This document shows positions 1 to 8,602 of a stretch of 64,000 nt of DNA, in pieces. Source of the stretch: Trachythela sp. YZ-2020 (lineage: Eukaryota; Cnidaria; Anthozoa; Malacalcyonacea; Clavulariidae); the NCBI GenBank assembly GCA_016169945.1, contig JADLSH010000213.1, positions 1,445,130 through 1,509,129 on the forward strand, given 5' to 3'. How positions within the stretch are numbered: the stretch's first letter is position 1; the number at the start of each line of letters is the position of its first letter. A program made the position numbers and the translations under genes. The notes below the pieces were generated by a model. That model was not told the origin of the DNA. It made no database searches and saw only the letters and a program-made list of their open reading frames with translations.

Positions 1-57
1 TCATTCATTGGACACAGATGCAATGATCAACGCATTAAATACCATACATATCGCCAT

Positions 58-306
58 ACAAATGGGCGATAAAATAATCGGGCGGAAAAAATTAGCGGGC
101 GGAAAAATAAGCGGGCGGAGGGCGGCGAAAAATAAAGAGCCTGCAATCATCCTTATTTTCCGTTCAGAATCTGAACGGGGAATTCATTTTTATTAAGGAT
201 GATTGCAGGCGCTTTATTTTTCGCCGCCCTCCGTCCGCTTATTTTTCCGCCCGCTTATTTTATCCGCCCCCTAATTTTTTTCCGCCCGATTATTTTATCG
301 CCCATT
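58..306. mobile_element. Foldback MITE, about 250 bp
   Basis: The left arm (about 67-165) and right arm (about 195-306) are near-perfect reverse complements rich in GGGCGGAAAAA-type blocks, with a short centre around an inverted TTCAGAATCTGAA. The outermost bases read AAATGGGCGATAAAATAATC and its complement. No coding capacity is seen, and no clean target duplication was identified. It lies just upstream of the PLE fragment that begins near 337. Confidence 0.8.
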
Positions 307-336
307 TATATAATAACCACTCATTCAATCACGAAA

Positions 337-650
337 TCATTCAATCACGCTAGATATGAAAAGGAAACCGAGCTATCGAAATACGTCTGGAGCTTAAAGA
401 AAAGTAAAATGAATATTGTAATTAAATGGTCAATTTTGAAGCGTGCAGCCTCCTATTCATCTGGCGGGAGACGATGCAACCTCTGCATTGAAGAAAAACT
501 TTCGCTAATGGACGCTGACGAAAATAGAATATTGAACATGAGATCCGAGATATTTGAAAAATGCCGGCATCGTGAAATGTTTTACGCGCGCGCGAGAAGT
601 GACGATGCACGTCAGCAAACTATTACCAGGACAGCCAATATAACGAACAG
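337..650 (+). pseudogene. PLE-1: Penelope-like GIY-YIG C-terminal fragment
   Basis: One frame encodes the C-terminal part of a Penelope-like retroelement endonuclease. A KETELSKYVWSLKK segment, an IKWSILKRA segment, a CNLC-EEKL cysteine pair and a CRHRE block line up in order with the two other PLE pieces nearby (1545-2410 and 10.3-12.2 kb). The catalytic GIY-YIG start and the whole reverse transcriptase are absent, so this is a 5'-truncated remnant. A MITE follows at 651, and the 3' end of the same element, with a hammerhead, probably continues to about 981, because 860-985 resembles the 3' end of the 10-12 kb PLE. It is non-functional as it stands. Confidence 0.8.
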
Positions 651-810
651 GGGCCGGTTGTACGAAGGTCGTTTAGCTTAAACTGTCGATAAGCCAGAAC
701 TAAAAACACTTTCACACATTTGGTGAATGACTGAACTTAAATCTTATGCCCTTAATATGTAGTTGCCAATATAATTCTTCTATTCAAGTTGAAATATTTT
801 AGCTCAGCGC
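651..810 (+). mobile_element. Partial MITE of the GGGGCCGGTTGTACGAA family
   Basis: It starts GGGGCCGGTTGTACGAA and continues with a GTTTAGCTTAAAC segment and a TGAATGACTGAACTTA segment. The same order occurs at 63,431-63,752, where the opposite terminus is present. Here the right terminus is missing, so the copy is truncated. It sits inside PLE-1. Confidence 0.65.
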
Positions 811-813
811 TGC

Positions 814-860
814 AAAATTCAGCGCTGCAAAATTCAAAACCGCAAAATTCAAAACCGCAC
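814..860 (+). repeat. Short tandem repeat, CAAAATTCA-type
   Basis: Blocks of GCTGCAAAATTCA and CCGCAAAATTCAAAA repeat in tandem about four times, immediately 5' of the hammerhead-bearing PLE end. Confidence 0.6.
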
Positions 861-913
861 GCGCATCAGCGAACCGTTAAATGAGTAGCGTGTGCAAGCA
901 CGAAATTGAACTA

Positions 914-981
914 TTAAGAACAGTTGCCTGATGATTGCATAACTGCATGAAACTTAAAGTAGCAACAAAAACTGTTTTAAG
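914..981 (+). ncRNA. Hammerhead ribozyme, type I, PLE class (HHR1)
   Basis: All core elements are in order. Stem I 5' strand is GTTGC (923-927), extended by AACAG. CTGATGA is at 928-934. Stem II is TGCA/TGCA with loop TAAC (936-947), then GAAA at 949-952. Stem III is minimal (A-U and C-G pairs around TTAAA), with the GTA cleavage triplet at 959-961 and the stem I 3' strand GCAAC (962-966) plus CTGTT. Predicted cleavage follows A961. Tiny stem III is characteristic of hammerheads reported in Penelope-like elements. The U-U flanking stem II at the core is unusual. It lies at the 3' end of PLE-1. Confidence 0.82.
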
Positions 982-989
982 ATTATATA

Positions 990-1026
990 TATCATCTGTA
1001 AAAGAATCATCAGGCAGTTTACAAGT
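990..1026 (-). ncRNA. Degenerate hammerhead remnant, minus strand
   Basis: On the minus strand this reads stem I 5' strand, CTGATGA (complement of 1007-1013) and stem II as in HHR2, but the GAAA is GATA and the stem III/cleavage/stem I 3' strand is missing. It is the broken 3' end of PLE-2, abutting PLE-1 tail to tail. Confidence 0.65.
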
Positions 1027-1029
1027 ATC

Positions 1030-1520
1030 GAAAGAAATGACCGCTTATATGCTTCCTGCAGGAGCGTGGGGGTGTATGTGGGAGACAATGTGTGCATGCA
1101 TGGCTTTGTTTGCGTTGTTTACGCGAAATTTATTACGATGACGACACCGTGAAATTATTTCAGCTCTTTTGTTGAGTAAACAATTCTTGTTTTTTTCTTT
1201 CAAAATACAAAATGTTTCTTCTAAACATAAATTTCATCGTCTTGATCCTCCCGTGTACGAAATAGAATGTTTTAAAATTTGCCAATTAATACTGAAATCC
1301 TTATTGTTTTCTTTCAATGTCCAAATATATTTCGAAAGTTCCGTGTCGTTTGCATGCTTTTTATGCTGAAAAGATTTAGTGTGGTTGGCCAAGCGCTCTT
1401 TGAATGTGGTTGCAGTCATGCCAATGTAATTTTTGATCGTGTTCATGATTAAAGCTGCTATGCCTAAGTGCGTTCTGATATATGGGTGCAGATTCTTGAA
1501 AAGTTTGCTCATCTGATGAA
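1030..1520 (-). pseudogene. PLE-2: inverted PLE fragment with internal deletion
   Basis: Minus-strand translation gives NYIGMTATTFKERLANHTKS (GIY-YIG region), then an ELSKYIWTLK block, an INWQILKHSISYTGG block and a CNLCLEEK-type end. It is nearly identical to PLE-3 on the opposite strand. Relative to PLE-3 it lacks about 380 bp between the RT C-terminal block (YQNALRHSSFNHE) and the GIY-YIG domain, removing the linker with its cysteine motif. The two copies are head to head, their 5' ends meeting near 1520-1545. Confidence 0.8.
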
Positions 1521-1544
1521 AGAAGTGCGATGCGCAAACTGAGC

Positions 1545-2410
1545 ACAGATGAGCAAAGATGAGCAAACTTTTCAGGAATCTGCATCCATATATCAGAATG
1601 CACTTAGGCATAGCAGCTTTAATCATGAACTTAGCTACACTCAGCACACACCGCAACAACAACGCAGGAATAGGCAACGCAATATCATTTGGTTCAACCC
1701 ACCATTTAGCAAAAATGTTAGCACAAACATAGGACGTAACTTCCTTAGTCTAATTGACAAACATTTTCCACCGCACCACAAGCTCCATAAAATTTTTAAC
1801 AGAAATACAGTTAAAGTAAGTTACAGCTGCATGAACAATGTCAAGTCAGTAATCACTAAACACAATGCACGCATATCTAGGAATAACAAGCCACAGGATA
1901 GGGACACTACCAATTGCAGTTGCAGAGAAAACACCATTTGCCCGCTTCAAAAACAATGCATGACTAGGGACATAGTATACAAAGCAACAGTCACAGTAAG
2001 CAACACAAACACGATCAAAAATTACATTGGCATGACTGCAACCACATTCAAAGAGAGATTGGCCAACCACACTAAATCTTTTCAGCATAAAAAGCATGCA
2101 AATGACACGGAACTTTCGAAATTTATTTGGACATTGAAAGAAAGCAATAAGGATTTCAGTATTAATTGGCAAATTTTAAAACATTCTATTTCGTACACGG
2201 GAGGATCAAAACGATGCAATTTATGTTTAGAAGAAAAATTTTGTATTTCGAAAGAAAAAAAAAAGAATTGTTTACTCAACAAAAGAGCTGAAATAATTTC
2301 ACGGTGTCGTCATCGTAATACATTTCGCGTAAACAACGCAAACAAAGCCATGCATGCACACATTGGCTCCCACATACACCCCATGCACGCTCCGGCAGGA
2401 AGCATATAAG
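1545..2410 (+). pseudogene. PLE-3: RT C-terminus, Cys linker and GIY-YIG endonuclease
   Basis: An open frame of 286 codons (1549-2409) covers the C-terminal third of a Penelope-like polyprotein. First comes the post-RT region (YQNALRHSS, RQRNIIWFNPPFSKN, LIDKHFP, LHKIFNRNTVKVSYSCM). A cysteine-rich linker (C-S-C then C-P-L-Q-K-Q-C) follows, then the GIY-YIG domain (NYIGMTATTFKERLANHTKS, ELSKFIWTLK, a CNLC-EEKF pair and a CRHRN block). The RT catalytic domain is missing, so it cannot move alone. The RT copies genomic RNA and GIY-YIG nicks target DNA in intact relatives. The frame is open across the endonuclease, suggesting fairly recent decay. A hammerhead (2428-2483) lies just 3'. Confidence 0.85.
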
Positions 2411-2427
2411 CGGTCATTTCTTTCGAT

Positions 2428-2483
2428 ACTTGTAAACTGCCTGATGATTCTTTTACAGATGAAACAGCCTGTTGCAGACAAGT
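2428..2483 (+). ncRNA. Hammerhead ribozyme, type I, PLE class (HHR2)
   Basis: Stem I is ACTTGT/ACAAGT plus CTGC/GCAG. CTGATGA is at 2441-2447. Stem II is TCT/AGA with loop TTTAC. GAAA is at 2461-2464. Stem III is a two-pair minimum closing AGCCT, with the GTT cleavage triplet at 2471-2473 and cleavage predicted after T2473. Stem sequences differ from HHR1 but pair equally well, which is covariation-type support. The core flank of stem II is again U-U. Confidence 0.82.
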
Positions 2484-2870
2484 TTTGAGGTAAGCGAAAA
2501 TCTGTATATATATTACTGTATATGTATGTATATACATATACAGTAATTGAACGGCGAAACATGCATGTCTGCAGATTTGACTATATATGCTCCTTCGCTT
2601 GTGTTGTTGAGCACTCTGTGAGGTTAATTGGTGGCTATAAGCTATAATGCAAAAGCTCACTTCCCTTGTGGTCGTTTGAGCACTCTGGCCCCAAGACACT
2701 TTACGCATGTCTGGATGCGCACGTGTCTGAGTGTTGTACCACATGCGCTTGGTGAAGGCAAGAGTATGGTGTATAAATACGAAGTCACTCGCATCTAGAC
2801 TGCGTTACAAGCTGCACTGACGAGCCGTTGAACGGCATATATATATATATAGATTTTCGCTTACCTCAAA
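2484..2870. other. Spacer between inverted hammerheads
   Basis: It has an AT-rich inverted TATATGTATATACATATA segment and a unique GC-balanced stretch (2580-2830) without a convincing frame. It is probably the internal or flanking part of a PLE terminal repeat. Confidence 0.4.
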
Positions 2871-2915
2871 ACTTGTCTGCAACAGGCTGTTTCATCTGTA
2901 AAAGAATCATCAGGC
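2871..2915 (-). ncRNA. Partial hammerhead, minus strand
   Basis: This is the reverse complement of HHR2 from GAAA (TTTC at 2890-2893) through CTGATGA (TCATCAG at 2907-2913), with the stem I 3' strand (2871-2880). The stem I 5' strand is replaced by unrelated sequence after 2915, so it should not fold as an active ribozyme. With HHR2 it brackets 2484-2870 as an inverted pair. Confidence 0.65.
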
Positions 2916-3059
2916 GTCGTTTTATCAAATCTTGGCGAAACGGGTTCTTTCCCCACCGCGGCCAGGCAATTTTTCAGCTTACCCGATGTGGAGCCTCTCG
3001 GAATAGGGTAATTGCTGCGAGCGGCTTACTAATCGTGGATATAGTTGATTTTGGTATTT

Positions 3060-3660
3060 TTCATTCGAGATGATCTTCGCAATGTTCGCACCTCCTTTTC
3101 AACCCAACGGCGATTGAGCGCAGAAATTCACTTAAAAATTATGTTGAATTTTATGCAGACAAAAATGAGAATCACTATTGTAATACACAAAGTTGGGCTA
3201 AGGCCAATATGTCTAAATTTCATAGCATGAATAAATATGTCATTTCCCAATGTGCCGTATGTATTTGTCATAAATATGTCATTCCCAAAGTGCCCAGACA
3301 AATATATCTGCTCAAGATGTGCCAGAGACAAAAATTCCAAAGAAATTTTCAGTGCAAAACTCAATGAAACCTTCCCCAGTTCCTATTGAACTACAGGGAT
3401 TGTCTCAAACAGAAGAAATGCTAATCGCCCGTGCTCTTCCAATTATAAGAGTCTATATAAAACCAGGACAAAGAGGTTACTCTGGTCATTGAATTAATCT
3501 GCCACAAAATGTGCACTGAGGAACTTGCAACATCACTACCTAGATATCCAAAAGACTTATCTGTTATTATTGTAAAAGTCAAAGGTAGAGATAACACTTT
3601 TAAAGATTGTGTTGTGAGGCGACAAAAGTGCATAATGCATTGTTATGGCTTATCCAAAAT
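3060..3660 (+). pseudogene. Helitron-associated DUF6570-like remnant
   Basis: Pieces of one protein can be read across at least two frames with stops: a [12 protein letters not shown] zinc-knuckle-like segment, an [19 protein letters not shown] segment, [16 protein letters not shown], then [20 protein letters not shown] and [10 protein letters not shown]. This order (CxxC knuckle, E-M-L-I-A-R, R-G-Y-x-G-H, L-P-R, V-R-R-x-K) resembles the DUF6570 region found in Helitron-like and PIF1-type helicase proteins. The Rep and helicase motifs are not present in the window. It is a decayed fragment; assignment rests on motif order only. Confidence 0.5.
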
Positions 3661-4042
3661 ATACACTACATCAAATAAACAAATACGTTTGGTTTAATTT
3701 ATGTTATTACAAAGTTTTCTGTTTCTAAACATTCACGAACAATTTATCAAGTCAACAAACTGTCCATTAAATAGTTGTGTTTGGTAGTGAATATAGTTCG
3801 GTTTCGTAGTTAATAGTTCTGTTGGGTTTGGTTCTTAATAATAGGGTTTGGTAGTTAATAATAAATAAAGATCTTATGTGTAACTGTGTCAACTGGTAAT
3901 ATTTCAAGGGTTTTAAATTTAATCAGGACTGATCTGACCCCTCGCAGCAATTATCTTTCTATTAGAAATTACTAGTCTAATATAGTTTTCTTGAGCTTTA
4001 ATCCCACAATCGTTAGACTTATGTTTTCTGTATTTTTTCCAG

Positions 4043-4176
4043 GTGGTATTCACTTAGGAATTCATTCTAAAGATTTGTTGCTAAAACAATGGTTTGAGGC
4101 CCTCAAATATCCCAATAAAGAGTCCAGGTATTGGCATCTCTTAACAAGAGACATCACATTGAATGAAGCAGAATAA
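4043..4176 (+). CDS. Terminal exon, C2B-domain end (Doc2/rabphilin/synaptotagmin-like)
   Basis: A pyrimidine-rich acceptor (TATTTTTTCCAG, ending 4042) precedes an exon encoding GGIHLGIHSKDLLLKQWFEA and then LKYPNKESRYWHLLTRD, before a TAA. The pattern G-G-x-x-L-G-I-x-(A/S)-K, then H/Q-W-F, L-K-x-P/N-K and W-H-x-L matches the last helix and strand of the C2B domain in double-C2 proteins. These are calcium-dependent membrane-binding proteins of regulated exocytosis. No upstream C2 exon is visible in the 4 kb before it, so it could be a host gene's last exon with a long intron or a displaced exon. Confidence 0.5.
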
Positions 4177-4179
4177 CGA

Positions 4180-5340
4180 CTTTATGTTGGACTAAAATTT
4201 CTACTGTCCCACGCGCTAAATGTCAGATGCTAAAGCACGACATTGTTGATGTATAAAAAGTTATGGAGATCCGACAACCAACCCTGTAGAAATTAGCATG
4301 ATTTCCGCCATTTAATAATATGCACAAAATGTGAAGTATGCAAGTGACTTTATTTGTCATATTCTAGAATAATGCCATGCTATAAAATCTTTCCCATAGA
4401 CTTGATAAGCTTATTAACCACACGTCACCTGAACCGTAAACGTAAATCTTCTGTTAATCCACCTCTCAATTTACCTCTGCACCTCTCAGAGGAAAATAAT
4501 TATTAAGGTCTTCTCTATTAAGCCCCGCCTTTACAACAAAGAAACACTGTGCATTGATCACAATTCTCAATTGGTCTGACAATTCTCGCTAGAATACTGT
4601 GTTTCTCACTTACTGGATGCTCCACCTCTCTAATGAGCCCCTCCCCCTCAAAGATACCTGAACTAAATACGCCCCCATGGTGCTTAATAGAGGATTTGCG
4701 TAATTTTTTCCGGAAGCATAATGTCTTTAAAAACATAATTTGAAGTTATTGCAAATTAATAGTAAAGATCATATTGTCAAAATTTACTTTTAAACTTCAA
4801 AAGCTAAATGTCTTTTATCCAAATGATGGTTATATTCTCAAGAATCGTTTAATCAAAACTGTTATTTTACTGAACCATTTTTTTAGAATTACTGTAGTAA
4901 GGGTTTGAATTGTAAAATGCAATATTGCAAGTAAAAATTATATGTCGTTCATTGAGATGTTTTTGAGTTATTATATTAGCCGTTAAGTCTGTCGTCTTGC
5001 ATTTGCGGTTTTTCCAATATCAATATGACAACACTGCGTGATGGGCCGGGTATTTTGTTGTTATGGTCGACTGTACATCATATGCATTGCTTGTGGATGG
5101 GATGTGAGATAGACTGCTTATTCTCATATGTTTTGCTGGCGCCAGTTTGTATGGCAAATTGAACATCGCGCCAGCTGTAATGAGAGTAATTGCGCTTTAT
5201 GGAATTACTGTTTTATGATAAATAACGCTAAACGGCGTTATATGTTTTTATATGCGAAAGTCTCTTCAAAAACAAACCTTTTTTGAAGTGATCTTGAACG
5301 GGTGGTTCGAGTGTGAGTAGCGTCTATACACGATATGCTG
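4180..5340. other. Non-coding stretch, nothing recognised
   Basis: It is AT-rich unique sequence with no frame above about 70 codons that resembles a protein. There are no TIRs or simple repeats beyond short A/T runs. Confidence 0.5.
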
Positions 5341-5560
5341 CAACTCTGTTTATTTATTTATAATTATATTTATCGAGAATGCTCACATCACTAGTGTGTT
5401 TTTCAGTGGGGTCCTGCATGATACAATTACTAACAAAATTTACTTCTGTATATATATACAATTAATATACAACGTCACGTCATATAGCAACAAATAATGA
5501 AAACTAATAATTAGCTATATCTAATAAGTACATACATACATACACACATATAATCTATAC
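5340..5560 (-). repeat. LINE 3' tail remnant plus ACAT microsatellite
   Basis: TTTATTTATAATTATATTTA, then ACATCACTAGTGTGTTTTTCAG and GGGGTCCTGC, parallels 7400-7460 (ACATCACAAGTTGTGTTTTT-CAG, GGTCCCTG). Read on the minus strand both are the 3' end of a LINE with a simple tail. A short ACATACATACATACACACAT repeat lies near 5530. Confidence 0.45.
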
Positions 5561-6000
5561 TGTATATAAAATATATCTGTTATAAACTTAATTCAATCAT
5601 TAAGTGCACATTGCACACTTAGGAACTGAAGTGTAGGAGTATGATATAAAGCATGCGACTAAGAATAGTTATATAAAATAACTATTCTTAGTTCTCTGTT
5701 GGATCAAACTACCTGAAAAATACAACAAGAACTTTTCGAGCGAAAGCCCTTCGTCTGGATATTAATAGAGTGGTCGGAAAAAAAACATTGCTTTTGTAGT
5801 ACATACAAAAGCGTCGCGTGATCAAAAACCAATCAGATGAAGGATATAGGACAACCTAAAAACAATATACGAAAATCAGATTACAAAATATATTAACATG
5901 GAAGAAAAGGTGAGATCTAGAACATCACTCAATGTCTGCTGATGCCAGGCCAGCCTAGTTCCTAGGCCTCATAAGCGTTTCATTAATATGCAGGCTGCTG
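5560..6000. other. Non-coding stretch
   Basis: It contains one inverted repeat, AAGAATAGTTATATAAAATA followed by ACTATTCTTAG (5660-5692), and no recognisable gene. Confidence 0.4.
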
Positions 6001-6001
6001 T

Positions 6002-6295
6002 TTAGTGGCCTAGAACAAAATGTTCAAGGTTTGCAAAAGCGGGGACAATTTGTCCTAACTCCAATGAGCGAGAATTAAAATGTTGATAGAGGTTGTCAAC
6101 CTCAGATTTATTATCTCCTGTCTTCCATTCATTATAAACTATGCCAAATTCTTCAGCTTTAACAGGTATCTGTTGATACAGGTACATGCCACTAGAAACA
6201 TCAACATCAGGGCCAATGTGTATGCAACTTGGTGGTGGTTTTCTCTTTAACTTCAACGGTGTTATCCGAAACATGGCCTTGTACACTTTACCATC
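6002..6295 (-). CDS. Unidentified last exon, minus strand
   Basis: After an AG acceptor (TTTGATGCAG on the minus strand, ending at 6296) an open stretch of 97 codons runs to a stop. It begins VDGKVYKAMFRITPLKLKRK, continues through PPPSCIHIGPDVDVSSGMY and ends LEHFVLGH. Composition is protein-like (balanced charge, few low-complexity runs). I do not recognise the family. It might be the C-terminal exon of a host gene or of a transposase gene whose other exons lie on the minus strand beyond 6.3 kb, but none was found before the mariner at 8.1 kb. Confidence 0.4.
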   Translation of the reverse strand, partial: DGKVYKAMFRITPLKLKRKPPPSCIHIGPDVDVSSGMYLYQQIPVKAEEFGIVYNEWKTGDNKSEVDNLYQHFNSRSLELGQIVPAFANLEHFVLGH

Positions 6296-6584
6296 AACCT
6301 GCATCAAATAATTAAATAATTATAAGAATATTTCAGATTTTAAATAACAAATTCATCAGAACAAATACACTAGCTTGGGGTATTGTTATTACCATAATTA
6401 ACTTTTAGCCTCACATGAATGCATATCTTTTTATGAAAAGGGAGTCTTCCAGAAAATATGTGATGCTTTTTTGGTGATTTTTGCCACCCCCACTCCCCTT
6501 GTGACACTATGTGACAGCTATCATTACACTCACTCAAAAATTATGGGACTCTCAGGATACCTCCACACCCTCACAATGATATAA

Positions 6585-6950
6585 ACGTACGTGCAGAGTT
6601 TGGAACAGCCTATACCTGACGAAATGCGCCGCATGGATACATCTTTATTACGTTTTAGAAGCTTGCTAAAAGAACATTATTTAACAGCATCTCAAACAAT
6701 TTTTTATTCGGATGATCTAAGGACATGGAAGTATGTGTGTCTGAACAATTTTTTATTCGGATGATCTAAGGTCTCATGATCTCCGTGTCATGTTGTAGTT
6801 AGTACATGTATTCTCTACTTATCGGGACCACAGTAATTGGCGTTACAAGCTGTTGTGGGCTCCCGGCCACGAAGTATTCATTGATTTGTTTTCTGTCTTG
6901 TTTCGTTTAACTGTATATATCTATTGTGGCAAAATAAATAAACAATGAGT
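6585..6950 (+). pseudogene. LINE ORF2 C-terminus and 3' UTR, truncated
   Basis: Frames with a one-base slip give RVWNSL-PDEMRRMDTSLLRF followed by RSLLKEHYL, the usual W-N-S-L-P...F-K...L-K-x-x-Y ending of CR1/L2-type ORF2 proteins. About 250 bp of 3' UTR follows, ending CAAAATAAATAAACAATG. It is a 5'-truncated, dead copy. Confidence 0.6.
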
Positions 6951-7365
6951 AATTTGGGAGTGTGTGGTGGAACAACCTTTATTTCTTTTTACTTCTTTAA
7001 ACCTATACCCAGATTTACAAGTTTCTCATTCAAGTACTTGTTGACTTCTCTAGTGTTCTCGAGAAATATCAAAGTACATAATATATAGTTTTAGTATATG
7101 TACTAATATATAGTAGGCTACATAATATATATGTCTTGCTCTATTTCAGTGTGTCTGTCACATTATGAGGGTACCAGCGGCTTTCCCGAGCGGTCGAACC
7201 CCGAGCAATCCACGGAAACCCCCCGGGCATGGCTCAGTATTTGTTTTAAAATCACGCTCCATGCAGAGGCAGGGGATTTGGCCTACTTTTCATTTTGCAA
7301 TTTTATGTTAACGTTTGTTCCTCATACCATCGTTCCTGTTTCTGTGCATCCATGATAATGAATTT

Positions 7366-7366
7366 A

Positions 7367-7400
<34 letters not shown>

Positions 7401-7500
7401 AATAGTATTTATTCAGGAAAACCAACATCACAAGTTGTGTTTTTCAGAAGGTCCCTGAGAAACTATAGAAATACAAGAGATTATACAATCCTAATATGCA
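7366..7500 (-). repeat. LINE 3' tail with (GATT)n microsatellite
   Basis: TTGA/GATT repeated about eight times (7369-7400) is followed by TAGTATTTATTCAGGAAAAC and CAGAAGGTCCCTGAG. Read on the minus strand this is a LINE 3' UTR ending in (AATC)n. Confidence 0.6.
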
Positions 7501-7765
7501 TGCAGGTTATATGAGGCGCAGCCGAGTGTTTTAGATCTGATAAAGGCCGAACTGCAAGGTTTGTATATGACTTCTAAAATGACTCGTTTTGTATACGCTC
7601 ACTGGCGTTGGAATTTTGAAGATTGATGTTATCTACGCTGTAAAAATTGAAGGAGAAAATTTGAGCATGTCTATATCAAATATATAGATCCGTTACGGGT
7701 CATGAGTTTCCTTTGTATTTTGCTTATGAATAATTAATGAATTTTAGAAATATATAGAGAATATT
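7500..7765. other. Non-coding stretch
   Basis: Unique AT-rich sequence between a LINE tail and a palindromic MITE; nothing recognised. Confidence 0.4.
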
Positions 7766-7898
7766 ACATGGTTGCGCGGAAATATGGAATTTATTTCGAG
7801 TGTTGAAGAGAATATTGCTCACGAGTGAGCGTAGCGAACGAGTGAGCAATATTCTCTTCAACACGAGAGATAAATTCCATATTTCCAAGCAACCATGT
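7766..7898. mobile_element. Palindromic MITE, 133 bp
   Basis: Two arms of about 60 bp (ACATGGTTGC... and its complement) are nearly perfect reverse complements. They include GAAGAGAATATTGCTCAC and a loop containing GAGCGTAGCGAACGAGTG. Flanks GAATA/TATTC also match in inverted orientation, so the true ends may be a few bases further out. No coding. Confidence 0.8.
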
Positions 7899-8117
7899 GC
7901 TATTCTGTTTATTTTATAAACAAATTATAAACAAACGACAATTCATATAGAAACTCAAAACAAATATGTAAATAGTACACAAATAGTAATAATTTTTTTG
8001 ATTGGCTTGCAAAAATGATATTTTCACACGTAAAAATATCGTATTTTTTACGTGTGTTTAAATACGATTTTTCTCAGTGGCATAAAACTCTATATAACAC
8101 TTATGTTTATATATATA

Positions 8118-8412
8118 CAGGGTGTCCCAAAAAAAAGTACCTATCTTTAATTCAACATAACTTACAAACGAACTAAAGAATTACAATCAAATAATCCATA
8201 TTTAGTTGAGTAATGTCTAACTTAATGTTTGATATATTACATATGAAATTTGAACGAGTAGTTTCCGAGATATTCGCGTTTAAAGACACAGTAACGTTTT
8301 GAAATTTGTCAAAAATCAGCAAAAAATGGCCTGTTAAATTTGTTTCAACAATACCGGTTCGTAACATGGTTTCTTGTAACTTATTTTTTAGTTTTTTGAG
8401 AAAATTTGTTAA
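8118..8412 (+). repeat. Left TIR of the mariner-superfamily element
   Basis: About 290 bp, matched almost base for base by the complement of 9700-9990. The main difference is the A-run after the terminal GGGTGTCCC. Confidence 0.9.
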
Positions 8413-8602
8413 GTCCATAATACGAATTTCTGAATTTGTAAGGTTTAACATGTAAGTTTTCAGTTATTGTTGAGTTTTACATCATCGATCATTTTATGTC
8501 CCTTGGGACCTGATGGAATTCCAACTTACGAACGCAAGCAAGAAACGGTAGTTCTTCTTAAGTTATCGCGACAAACGTCTTGAGTTAATATCGCAATAAA
8601 AC

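Noticed and set aside
990..1026. A further active hammerhead on the minus strand
   Set aside because: GAAA is changed and the cleavage/stem I 3' part is missing.
8173..8451. 92-codon frame in the left TIR (and its twin at 9747-9941)
   Set aside because: Both are the same TIR sequence read on opposite strands, outside the transposase gene; long TIRs explain the duplicated peptide.
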